Origin: JBBQUN01 sp038212405
GTDB taxonomy: Bacteria; Actinomycetota; Acidimicrobiia; Acidimicrobiales; SZUA-35
DNA: 16,341 nucleotides
Assembly (NCBI GenBank): GCA_038212405.1
Contig: JBBQUN010000086.1
Coordinates: forward strand, 1-16,341
Direction of reading: 5' to 3'
The position numbers and the translations under genes were made by a program. Under the pieces are notes generated by a model that worked only from the letters and a program-made list of their open reading frames with translations, was not told the DNA's origin and searched no databases. Of the stretch, positions 7,375-14,415 are shown piece by piece (position 1 is the first letter of the stretch; each line of letters opens with the position of its first letter).

Positions 7375-8628
7375 TCACTCGGTGATGGCGGCCTCACCGG
7401 TATCGTCGACAGCCCCGTCGGGAGCAGGGGCGGTCGGACACGATGTTGCCGGGGTCGATGGTCGAGCGATGACTCGCCCAAACGCGGCGCTCAATTCATT
7501 GCCGCCAAGCGCAGACCGACCCGTTTCATCGACCATGCCGATGATGAACCCGTCGCTATTGAGGACTGCGGAACCCGGGCGGAAGCTGGCACCGCTGAAT
7601 CCGAACGCATTGATCAACCCACGAACACCGTCGATCTGGTCGACGGTGGCAGGGGTGCCGTTGATGGCGGCCCCAAACCGTTCGACGACAACGACCTGTG
7701 GATCATCGAGGATCCGATCGGTCACGCCCCATTGGACGTTGCCAGTACCTGCGACTTCGTTGATTTCGATCACGGCCAGATTGGCCCGCAGGTCGTATCC
7801 GACGACCCTGCCTACTCGGCTGCTGTTGTCGGCGAACCGAACCAACGGTTGCGCATCGTTCGCGACGGCTGAGGTCGTGGTCACGAGTCGGGTCGGGGAA
7901 AGGGCGATCGCATTCGCCGTCACGGGAAGACCGCAGTTGTTCGCAATGATCTCGTTGACCTGCGAAGCAATGTCTTCCGCCCGTCCTTGCGCTGCACTCG
8001 CCTGTTCCTCGCCGAAGGCAAGCGTTCCTGGCTGAGCGGCTTCGGTGCTGGGCTCGACTCGGTCAGGGCGCTCGAGATCGGCGAACGAATAGGCCGAATA
8101 GGTCCCGAAGACCAAGGCAACGCCCGCGGCGAGTGGGGCCGCAGTCACGAAGAACCGGTGCCCGCTTCGGCGTCCTATCCGGATATCGGCATCGAGGCGA
8201 TTCGAAATGGCACGGACCGTGCAAACGATCTCGTCGGTGTCCCCTTCCTCGTCGTTGCTGTCGTTCTTGATGTTGCTGAATGGATCGATATCGACCGTCG
8301 GACTGGCGACCGTCGAGCGGCTGGATCCGCGTCGCTGGGGGAAAAGGATCGAGGCTGCTTCTGTCGGCGGGCCGTTCTGGTCCGAAGAAGGGAGCGGCGG
8401 CGGTGTGAAGACTCGCCCACTTGGGGCGGTCGGCCCGCCCAGGTCGGTTGGAGCGGTAGCAACGCCGCTACCGGGACTCAGCTCACTTCCAGCGCTGCCA
8501 GCCGGGTCGGAGGTCGGGTCGAGCGAGGCGATGAAATCGTCGGCACTGATGCCCGGCGTCGCTCCGCAAACGGCGCAGCGCGATGCCGACTGCGGAATGA
8601 CATTTTGGCAGCTCGAACACATCGCCAT
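7375..8628 (-). CDS. Membrane-anchored zinc-ribbon protein with catalytically degenerate HtrA-like (trypsin-fold) domain
   Basis: A protein of 417 residues from the ATG at 8628. A zinc ribbon CSSC-X10-CAVC (C4, C7, C18, C21) opens the protein. A long Ser/Pro/Asp-rich, probably disordered, linker (about 28-135) follows. After basic RIGRRSGHR comes one membrane helix (about 159-178), so the N-terminus should be cytoplasmic. Residues about 210-390 resemble an HtrA-type S1C protease outside the membrane: LVTTTSAVAN, VVGYDLRANLAVIEI and AVLNSDGFIIGMV match the His, Asp and Ser regions. At the aligned positions His is Ser253, Asp is Asn283 and the Ser nucleophile is Pro351, so I infer a pseudoprotease. 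C232 and C397 could form a disulfide. Other possible starts are TTG 8655 and ATG 8622; the latter has AGAGA six bases upstream. Function is unknown; a binding or sensing role is a guess. Confidence 0.8.
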   Translation of the reverse strand: MAMCSSCQNVIPQSASRCAVCGATPGISADDFIASLDPTSDPAGSAGSELSPGSGVATAPTDLGGPTAPSGRVFTPPPLPSSDQNGPPTEAASILFPQRRGSSRSTVASPTVDIDPFSNIKNDSNDEEGDTDEIVCTVRAISNRLDADIRIGRRSGHRFFVTAAPLAAGVALVFGTYSAYSFADLERPDRVEPSTEAAQPGTLAFGEEQASAAQGRAEDIASQVNEIIANNCGLPVTANAIALSPTRLVTTTSAVANDAQPLVRFADNSSRVGRVVGYDLRANLAVIEINEVAGTGNVQWGVTDRILDDPQVVVVERFGAAINGTPATVDQIDGVRGLINAFGFSGASFRPGSAVLNSDGFIIGMVDETGRSALGGNELSAAFGRVIARPSTPATSCPTAPAPDGAVDDTGEAAITE

Positions 8629-8715
8629 TCTCTGATGATCGGCACAATCGCCCAAGACTTGACCAGCGAGCGCTTGCGAATCGTTGTCTCGAATGGCCCT
8701 GTCACCTCACCTGCC

Positions 8716-8721
8716 TAGGCT
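8716..8721 (+). promoter_or_regulatory. -10 element for likely leaderless uvrC transcript
   Basis: TAGGCT is followed by seven bases and the uvrC ATG at 8729, so transcription could begin at or next to the start codon. No clear -35 box is seen at the expected distance. The box lies in the 100-bp divergent region between uvrC and the zinc-ribbon protein gene. Confidence 0.55.
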
Positions 8722-8728
8722 TGCGTCG

Positions 8729-10585
8729 ATGGTGACCCGTCCTCCAGCCGCAACGATTCCCGACGCCCCCGGTTCCTATCAGTTCCGAGACGTCGACGGG
8801 CGGGTGATCTATGTCGGGAAGGCGAAGTCGTTGCGGTCTCGACTGTCCAACTATTTCCAGAATCCGTTCAACATGCATCCCCGAACGGTGCAGATGGTCA
8901 CGACCGCAGCATCGGTCGAATGGATCCAGGTCGAGAACGAGGTCGAGGCCTTGATGCTCGAGTACAACCTCATCAAGGAGCACCGCCCTCGGTTCAACGT
9001 TCGCCTGGTCGATGACAAGAGCTACCCGTATCTCGCGGTGAGCCTCGATGACGAGTGGCCCCGACCCCAAGTCACGCGCGGTCGCAGGAAGAAGGGCACG
9101 CGGTACTTCGGCCCTTACGCCCACGCCTACGCCATCCGAGACACGCTCGACTCGCTCCTGCGCACCTTCCCGGTGCGCACCTGCTCCGATGCGAAGCTCG
9201 AACGGCATCGCAAACTCGGCAAGCCCTGTCTGCTCTTCCACATCGAGAAGTGTTCGGGTCCGTGCGTCGGCGAGGTCAGCCAAGAGCACTATCAGTCGAT
9301 GGTCACCGATCTGTGCCAATTTCTCGAGGGTGACACCGAGCCGGTCATCCACCGGCTCGAGTCTTCCATGATGAAAGCCGCCAAGGAGCTGGAGTTCGAG
9401 CAAGCAGCTCGGTTGCGCGATCGCATTGCCACCGTGAAAAAGGCAGTCGAGAAGCAAATGATGGTCGGTGAGAACACCGACGACATCGACGTGGTTGGGG
9501 TTGCCGAAGACGAGCTCGAGGCGTTGGTGTTCATCTTCGTCGTCCGGAGGGGCCGAGTCGTCGGTCGCCGGAGTTTCGTGATCGACCGAGTCGAAGAGCT
9601 CGACGAGAACGAACTCATCGACAAAGTGCTCGAAGGGATCTACGACGAGGAGCCCGTGCAAGGCATGCCCAAGGTCGTGCTCGTTCCCAACGAGCCCTCG
9701 CAAACGGCGCTCTACGAAGAGTGGCTGTCGATGCTTCGAGGTTCGAACGTCGAGATACGGGTGCCGCAACGGGGCGACAAGAAGGATCTTCTGGCAACCG
9801 TCACCAAGAACGCCCAAGAAGAGTTCACCCGGCATCGCATGAAGCGAGCATCGGATCACAACGCCCGGGCCAAGGCGCTCAACGAGCTCCAGGAATGGCT
9901 GGGACTCCCTGCCGCACCGCTTCGCATCGAGTGTTACGACATGAGCCATCTGCAGGGCACCGACTATGTCGGCTCGATGGTGGTCGTCGAAGACGGTGTT
10001 GCCAACCGGCGTGAGTACCGCCGATTCAAGATCAAGACCGTCGAACAAAACGACGACTACGCGGCGATGGAAGAAGTCGTTCGTCGCCGTCTCACCGCTT
10101 ACAAAGAAGATCTCGACAAGCCGCCATCCGAACGAGGGAAATTCCAGTATCCCCCGCAGCTGCTCGTCGTCGATGGCGGCAAAGGCCAGCTCACCTCGGC
10201 GGTCAAAGTGCTCGAAGAGCTCGACCTCTTCGACACCATTCCCGTCGCCTCGCTGGCAAAGCGCTTCGAGGAGGTCTATCTACCGTACCAATCCGAGCCC
10301 GTTCGCATTCCTCGACAGTCCGAAGCGCTCTACATGTTGCAACGATTGCGCGATGAGTCGCATCGTTTCGCCATCAGCTATCACCGCAACCTGCGAGACA
10401 AACGAATGACCGTGTCGGTCCTCGACGACATTCCCGGTCTCGGCAAGTCCCGCAAGAAGCGGCTCCTCGACGAGCTCGGCGGCGTCACCAAGGTGCGCCG
10501 GGCCACACTCGAGTCGCTCAAGGCGCTTTCCTGGCTCCCCGACAACGTGGCCGAGGCGGTCTACGACAAGACCCATGGCGTCTGA
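8729..10585 (+). CDS. uvrC: UvrABC excinuclease subunit C
   Basis: UvrC makes both incisions in nucleotide excision repair after UvrA/UvrB damage recognition. The 618-residue protein is complete. The GIY-YIG nuclease (about 12-90) shows GSYQF, VIYVGKAKSLRSRL and the acidic EALMLEYN segment. Four cysteines C152, C167, C175 and C179 match the positions known to bind an Fe-S cluster in UvrC. A UVR motif for UvrB contact lies at about 212-243 (LEFEQAARLRDRI). The RNase H-like endonuclease has D404 (IECYDMSH), D482 (LLVVDGGKGQL) and H545 (ESHRFAI), the catalytic Asp-Asp-His set. A helix-hairpin-helix pair ends the protein (about 563-612, DDIPGLGKSRKKRLL). The frame is open further upstream (TTG 8684, ATG 8693), but homology begins near IPDAPGSY and the -10 box favours ATG 8729; GTG 8732 is also possible. 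Confidence 0.98.
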   Translation: MVTRPPAATIPDAPGSYQFRDVDGRVIYVGKAKSLRSRLSNYFQNPFNMHPRTVQMVTTAASVEWIQVENEVEALMLEYNLIKEHRPRFNVRLVDDKSYPYLAVSLDDEWPRPQVTRGRRKKGTRYFGPYAHAYAIRDTLDSLLRTFPVRTCSDAKLERHRKLGKPCLLFHIEKCSGPCVGEVSQEHYQSMVTDLCQFLEGDTEPVIHRLESSMMKAAKELEFEQAARLRDRIATVKKAVEKQMMVGENTDDIDVVGVAEDELEALVFIFVVRRGRVVGRRSFVIDRVEELDENELIDKVLEGIYDEEPVQGMPKVVLVPNEPSQTALYEEWLSMLRGSNVEIRVPQRGDKKDLLATVTKNAQEEFTRHRMKRASDHNARAKALNELQEWLGLPAAPLRIECYDMSHLQGTDYVGSMVVVEDGVANRREYRRFKIKTVEQNDDYAAMEEVVRRRLTAYKEDLDKPPSERGKFQYPPQLLVVDGGKGQLTSAVKVLEELDLFDTIPVASLAKRFEEVYLPYQSEPVRIPRQSEALYMLQRLRDESHRFAISYHRNLRDKRMTVSVLDDIPGLGKSRKKRLLDELGGVTKVRRATLESLKALSWLPDNVAEAVYDKTHGV

Positions 10586-10620
10586 GATCAACCCACTCCC
10601 TCCGCAGGGTTCGCCCAACG

Positions 10621-10642
10621 GTCACCCGAGCGTCACCCAAGC
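10621..10642 (+). repeat. Tandem 11-bp direct repeat upstream of methyltransferase promoter
   Basis: Two adjacent copies, gtcacccgagc (10621-10631) and gtcacccaagc (10632-10642), differ by one base. They sit just upstream of the TAAGCT box at 10648, covering about -39 to -18 relative to the predicted transcription start. They may bind an activator or replace a -35 element. This is seen directly; the function is inferred. Confidence 0.5.
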
Positions 10643-10647
10643 GCTCC

Positions 10648-10653
10648 TAAGCT
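10648..10653 (+). promoter_or_regulatory. -10 element for leaderless methyltransferase (rapZ operon) transcript
   Basis: TAAGCT is followed by GAGCGG and the GTG at 10660. This is the same spacing and the same 6-base spacer as upstream of nadA. A transcript starting at 10660 would have no leader. It may drive the methyltransferase-rapZ-yvcK block. Confidence 0.62.
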
Positions 10654-10659
10654 GAGCGG

Positions 10660-11406
10660 GTGTGGAATGACCCGGTACTGACTGACTGGTGGCAACGCGA
10701 GTTCACCGACGGCGTTGATCCTGAGTACACCGAGCAGATCATTCCGCTGATCGTTGGCGCAATCGAGGTGGTCGCACCAGTCGGAGGCGCTCGTCGAGTG
10801 CTCGACATCGGTACCGGCGAGGGGCAGGTCGCTCGGGCCATGGCGGCCAGCGGCAGCGAGGTCATCGGCATCGACCCATTCGCTGCCCAGATCGATACGG
10901 CCGTGCAACGCGCGGGCGGTCCGACCTATGGGCTTGGTGCGGCCGCTGGGCTCCCTTTCGCCGATGATGCTTTCGACGCTGCGGTGGCTTGCCTGGTGTT
11001 CGAACACATCGACGAGGTCGACGAGGCCATCGCCGAGGTGGCTCGTGTCGTGCGACCAGGCGGCGATTTCGTGTTCCTCCTCAACCATCCGCTGTTGCAG
11101 ACGCCGGGCAGCGGTTGGATCGACGATCAGATCATCGAGCCTCCCGAGCAGTACTGGCGGATTGGTCCCTACCTCGATGAGGCAGCGACGATCGAAGAAG
11201 TCCAAAAAGGCGTCTTCGTTCGATTCATCCATCGGCCGCTGTCGCGCTACGTCAACGCACTGGCCGACGCCGGTTTCTTGCTGCATCGCATGCTCGAGCC
11301 GGCGCCTCCGCCCGGCTTCTTGGCCCTGGCGCCGGAATACACCGAGACCGCAACCGTGCCCCGTCTCCTGGTGCTGCACTGTCGTCGAGCAACCAAGGAA
11401 GGTTGA
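10660..11406 (+). CDS. Class I SAM-dependent methyltransferase (type 11-like) between uvrC and rapZ
   Basis: A 248-residue methyltransferase with motif I VLDIGTGEGQVA (residues 47-58), the post-I acidic VIGIDP (68-73), LPFADDAFDAAVACLVFEHI (about 95-114) and RVVRPGGDFVFLLNHP (128-143). The rest (about 145-248) has an aromatic acceptor-side region and no further recognisable motif. The product could act on a small molecule, quinone or lipid; the substrate cannot be read. I chose the GTG at 10660 because it gives MWNDPVLTDWW and lies six bases after TAAGCT; there is no Shine-Dalgarno. It ends 5 bp before rapZ, so it is probably co-transcribed with rapZ and yvcK. It interrupts the usual uvrC-rapZ neighbourhood. 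Confidence 0.85.
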   Translation: MWNDPVLTDWWQREFTDGVDPEYTEQIIPLIVGAIEVVAPVGGARRVLDIGTGEGQVARAMAASGSEVIGIDPFAAQIDTAVQRAGGPTYGLGAAAGLPFADDAFDAAVACLVFEHIDEVDEAIAEVARVVRPGGDFVFLLNHPLLQTPGSGWIDDQIIEPPEQYWRIGPYLDEAATIEEVQKGVFVRFIHRPLSRYVNALADAGFLLHRMLEPAPPPGFLALAPEYTETATVPRLLVLHCRRATKEG

Positions 11407-11411
11407 GGACC

Positions 11412-12326
11412 ATGGGTCAACTCGTTTTCGTCACCGGACTCTCCGGTGCCGGTCGCTCGGTTGCCGGCGCCGCTCTGCAAGATCTCGGCTGGTTCGTGAT
11501 CGACAACCTGCCGGTGAGCTTGTTGCCGAAAGTGGCAGAACTTGCGTCTGGCGGCGGTGCCTACGACAAGGTGGCCTTGGTCATGGCGGCCGCCGGCGAG
11601 GATCTCGCTCGCGAGATCGACCAGCTCCGTACCGAGCTCCACGATGTTCGCGTGCTCTTCCTCGAGGCCAACACCGATGTGCTGGTTCGCCGCTTCGAAA
11701 GCACCAAGCGTCGTCACCCATTCGGCCATGGTGCTCGTCGCGAGAGCGATTCAGTCGAGGCGGACGAAGTCCCCGCAGCACCACCCGGGTCGGCTACGCC
11801 AGGAGGCACCCTGATCGACTCGATCCAAGCCGAGCGGGGGCAATTGATGGCCGCTCGCTCGTTGGCCGATCTCGTCATCGACACCAGCTCGCTCAGTCCT
11901 CATCAGTTGCGGTCCCGTCTCGCTTCTCAGTTCTCCGATGCCACCACGACCAACGGTCTCCACCTCACCGTGAGCTCATTCGGGTTCAAGCACGGTGTGC
12001 CGCTCGATGTCGACATGGTGATCGACTGCCGGTTCCTTCCCAATCCCTATTGGGACGAACTGTTGCGACCGCTCCGAGGAACCGATGCATCGATCCAGGC
12101 CTTTGTCTTCGCCGAGGAGCGAGCCCAAGCCTTTCTCGAGAAGCTCGAAGCGCTACTCGAGGAACTGCTGCCTGCCTACGCCGATGAGGGGCGTTCGTAT
12201 CTGAACATCGCGTTCGGGTGCACCGGCGGGCATCATCGCTCGGTTGCGGTTGCCGAGCATATTGCGTCAGTCCTCAAAGAACAGGGCTGGATGCCGAGGG
12301 TGAAACATCGAGATGTCGAACGCTGA
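11412..12326 (+). CDS. rapZ: RapZ/YvcJ family nucleotide-binding protein
   Basis: RapZ proteins are P-loop ATP/GTP-binding proteins; in E. coli RapZ is an RNA-binding adaptor controlling glucosamine-6-phosphate synthase mRNA, and in Gram-positives YvcJ binds nucleotide. This 304-residue copy has the P-loop GLSGAGRS (residues 9-16) with Arg in place of the usual Lys, a form I associate with actinobacterial members. IDNLP follows at 30-34, and the C-terminal signature GCTGGHHRSV is at 269-278. An unusual Ala/Pro/acidic stretch (about 106-132) between RRHPFGHG and TLIDSIQAER looks like an insertion relative to the family. The ATG at 11412 is preceded by GAGG and GGAAGG; an upstream in-frame TTG at 11403 is less likely. 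Its 3' end overlaps yvcK by 14 bp. Confidence 0.96.
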   Translation: MGQLVFVTGLSGAGRSVAGAALQDLGWFVIDNLPVSLLPKVAELASGGGAYDKVALVMAAAGEDLAREIDQLRTELHDVRVLFLEANTDVLVRRFESTKRRHPFGHGARRESDSVEADEVPAAPPGSATPGGTLIDSIQAERGQLMAARSLADLVIDTSSLSPHQLRSRLASQFSDATTTNGLHLTVSSFGFKHGVPLDVDMVIDCRFLPNPYWDELLRPLRGTDASIQAFVFAEERAQAFLEKLEALLEELLPAYADEGRSYLNIAFGCTGGHHRSVAVAEHIASVLKEQGWMPRVKHRDVER

Positions 12327-13218
12327 CGAGACCACGAAGCAACACACCACCTCGGTCGGCCCGAGGGTTGTCGCGCTTGGTGGCGGTCACGGACTCGCAG
12401 CTTCGCTGCGAGCGGCGCGTTGCTACGCCGGGAGTATCGCTGGTGTGGTGTCGGTGGCCGATGACGGCGGATCGAGCGGCAAGATCCGACGCGACCTCGG
12501 GATCCCGGCACCGGGCGATGTTCGTCGATGCCTCTCTGCGCTCGCTGGAAACGACAGCCTGCTCGCACGTTCACTCGAACACCGATTCGAGACCGGTGAG
12601 TTGCGGGGCCACCCGATCGGGAATCTGTTGATTGCCGGCTTGGCGAGTGCAACGGGCGACTTCGAAGCGGCGATCGCCGAAGTCGCAAGGCTCGTCGGCG
12701 CTCACGGTGCGCTGTACCCAGCGACGCTCGGAGCCGTGACGTTGCTCGCGGACTCAGACAGTGGACCTCTACGCGGCCAGGTCACGATCGAACGAGCAAC
12801 GAACATTCGCAATCTTCGGTTCGAACCGGCCGACCCCCAAGCACCAGCGGCGGCCGTTCGTGCCATCCTCGATGCCGATCAGGTGATCATCGGCCCTGGT
12901 TCGCTCTTCACCAGCGTGCTCGCCGTCGCTGCGGTCCCCGACCTTCGTGCCGCGATCGAGGCGACCTCGGCGCAGCGGGTGTTTGTCGCCAACGTTGCCA
13001 ACGACAAGGCCGAGCGGCGCGGATTCGATCTGCCCGAACATCTCGATGCTCTTGCCCAGCATGGTGTCGCCATCGATGTGGCCGTTGCTCACACCGACAC
13101 CCATCGTGCTGATCGCGCCGGTGTTCCGGTGACGGTTGCCGACCTGGCCAGTACCGACAATTGGGGCCATGATCCAGAGAAACTTGGATCAGTGCTTCGC
13201 ACTCTGCTGACCAGTTAA
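12313..13218 (+). CDS. yvcK: YvcK/CofD-like family gluconeogenesis factor
   Basis: YvcK homologues bind UDP-sugars and are needed for growth on gluconeogenic carbon and for normal cell-wall synthesis and shape; the mycobacterial homologue is called CuvA. This 301-residue protein has the family motifs ALGGGHGLAASL (residues 21-32), VVSVADDGGSSGKIR (45-59), PAPGDVRRCL (65-74), GHPIGNLLIAGL (99-110), and IIGPGSLFTSVL in the C-terminal half. The N-terminal 15 residues are polar and not conserved. The ATG at 12313 lies inside the end of rapZ, so translation is probably coupled. The gene usually next in line, whiA, is missing: only 62 bp separate this stop from gap. Confidence 0.95.
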   Translation: MSNADETTKQHTTSVGPRVVALGGGHGLAASLRAARCYAGSIAGVVSVADDGGSSGKIRRDLGIPAPGDVRRCLSALAGNDSLLARSLEHRFETGELRGHPIGNLLIAGLASATGDFEAAIAEVARLVGAHGALYPATLGAVTLLADSDSGPLRGQVTIERATNIRNLRFEPADPQAPAAAVRAILDADQVIIGPGSLFTSVLAVAAVPDLRAAIEATSAQRVFVANVANDKAERRGFDLPEHLDALAQHGVAIDVAVAHTDTHRADRAGVPVTVADLASTDNWGHDPEKLGSVLRTLLTS

Positions 13219-13224
13219 GGTTGA

Positions 13225-13239
13225 CGTGGCGGAGCCACG
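13225..13239 (+). other. Small perfect hairpin between yvcK and gap
   Basis: CGTGGC and GCCACG form a perfect 6-bp stem around a GGA loop, starting 6 bp after the yvcK stop. No T-run follows, so it is at best a weak or non-canonical terminator, or an mRNA-processing or stability element. The structure is seen; the role is inferred. Confidence 0.4.
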
Positions 13240-13280
13240 ACTCATCGAAGAGCTCCCTCTCATAGAAGGCTGACTACAAC

Positions 13281-14294
13281 ATGACCATTCGCGTTGGGAT
13301 CAACGGCTTCGGCCGAATCGGACGGAACTTCTTCCGTGCCGCCAAGCTCTCCGGAGCCGACATCGACTTCGTCGCCGTCAACGACCTCGGTTCGCTCGAG
13401 ACCATGGCGCACCTCCTCAAGTACGACTCGGTTCTTGGCATTCTCCCCGAAGAGATCAAGGCCGTCGATGGCGGAATCTCGGTTGGTGGCGACATCCTCA
13501 AGGTCCTCAGCGAACGCAATCCTGCCGATCTTCCCTGGGGCGAGCTCGGTGTCGACGTCGTCATCGAATCCACTGGCATCTTCACCAAGCGCGACACTGC
13601 AGCTGCGCACCTCGAGGGTGGCGCGCCGTTCGTCATCGTGTCGGCCCCTTGCGACGGAGCCGACAACACCTTCGTCGTCGGCGTGAACGATGGCGACTTC
13701 GACCCGGCCAAGCACAAGGTCGTCTCGAACGCCTCGTGCACCACCAACTGCTTCGTTCCGATGGTCAAGGTGCTCGACGACGCCTTCGGTGTCGAGCAGG
13801 GTCTCATGACCACCATCCATGCCTATACCGGTGATCAGTCACTCGTCGACGGTCCCCACAGCGATCTGCGTCGGGCCCGCGCTGCGGCCATCAACATCAT
13901 CCCGACCTCCACTGGCGCTGCCCGGGCCACGGGCCTGGTGCTCCAGTCGATGCAGGGCAAGCTCGATGGCACTTCGCTGCGAGTCCCGATTCCCACCGGC
14001 TCGATCACCGACTTCACTGCCGTGCTCAAGAGCTCGCCGACGGTCGAAGAAATCAACGCCGCCTACGCTGCGGCCGCATCCGAGGGCCCGCTGGCTGGCG
14101 TGCTCGTTTACACCGAAGCGCCGATCGTCAGCTCCGACATCGTCACCTCGCCTGCGTCGTGCACGATCGACGCCGGCATGACCATGGCGCAGGGCACCCT
14201 CGCCAAGGTCTTCGGCTGGTACGACAACGAATGGGGCTACTCCAACCGTCTCGTCGACCTCAGCCAGATCGTCGGCGCGGCCAACCAGGCCTGA
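13281..14294 (+). CDS. gap: Glyceraldehyde-3-phosphate dehydrogenase, type I
   Basis: A glycolytic enzyme that oxidises and phosphorylates glyceraldehyde-3-phosphate to 1,3-bisphosphoglycerate. The 337-residue protein has the Rossmann start RVGINGFGRIGR (residues 4-15), Asp35 in AVND that favours NAD over NADP, and the active site SNASCTTNC with nucleophile C153. H180 lies in TTIHAYTGDQ, NIIPTSTGAARA is at about 205-216, and WYDNEWGYSNR is near the C-terminus. All catalytic residues are present, so it should be active. The ATG at 13281 has GAAGG about 11 bases upstream, rather far but the best ribosome site seen. It is followed by pgk after 121 bp containing a large hairpin. I see no clear promoter of its own in the 62 bp before it. 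Confidence 0.98.
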   Translation: MTIRVGINGFGRIGRNFFRAAKLSGADIDFVAVNDLGSLETMAHLLKYDSVLGILPEEIKAVDGGISVGGDILKVLSERNPADLPWGELGVDVVIESTGIFTKRDTAAAHLEGGAPFVIVSAPCDGADNTFVVGVNDGDFDPAKHKVVSNASCTTNCFVPMVKVLDDAFGVEQGLMTTIHAYTGDQSLVDGPHSDLRRARAAAINIIPTSTGAARATGLVLQSMQGKLDGTSLRVPIPTGSITDFTAVLKSSPTVEEINAAYAAAASEGPLAGVLVYTEAPIVSSDIVTSPASCTIDAGMTMAQGTLAKVFGWYDNEWGYSNRLVDLSQIVGAANQA

Positions 14295-14328
14295 TTCACT
14301 CGTTGCGTTGGCTCCGAATTGACCGAGC

Positions 14329-14373
14329 CGAGCCCAGGTATCACTGTTCGAACGAACGGTGATGTCGGGCTCG
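14329..14373 (+). other. 45-nt composite hairpin between gap and pgk
   Basis: An outer stem CGAGCCC (14329-14335) pairs with GGGCTCG (14367-14373). Inside it ATCACTGTTCG (14340-14350) pairs with CGAACGGTGAT (14353-14363), with one T/G wobble. The internal loop is AGGT against GTC. As RNA this gives about 17 pairs with a GAAC tetraloop. No T-run follows, only TTT then CGCG. It could be an attenuator, an RNA-stability element that sets gap against pgk-tpiA, or, as DNA, a palindromic operator. A TTGACC at 14319-14324, 17 bp before CACTGT, could be a weak promoter overlapping it. Confidence 0.55.
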
Positions 14374-14415
14374 TTTCGCGTCGTCGCCCAAACCTGTTGC
14401 AAAGGATGTATCGCA

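Noticed and set aside
8702..10048. A 448-codon open frame antisense to uvrC.
   Set aside because: It is the mirror frame expected from high-GC codon usage. uvrC is certain, and this frame shows no domain.
13221..13249. A TTGACG -35 box with a promoter for gap.
   Set aside because: No acceptable -10 hexamer lies 16-18 bp downstream; ATCGAA is too poor a match, and the small hairpin occupies the spacer.
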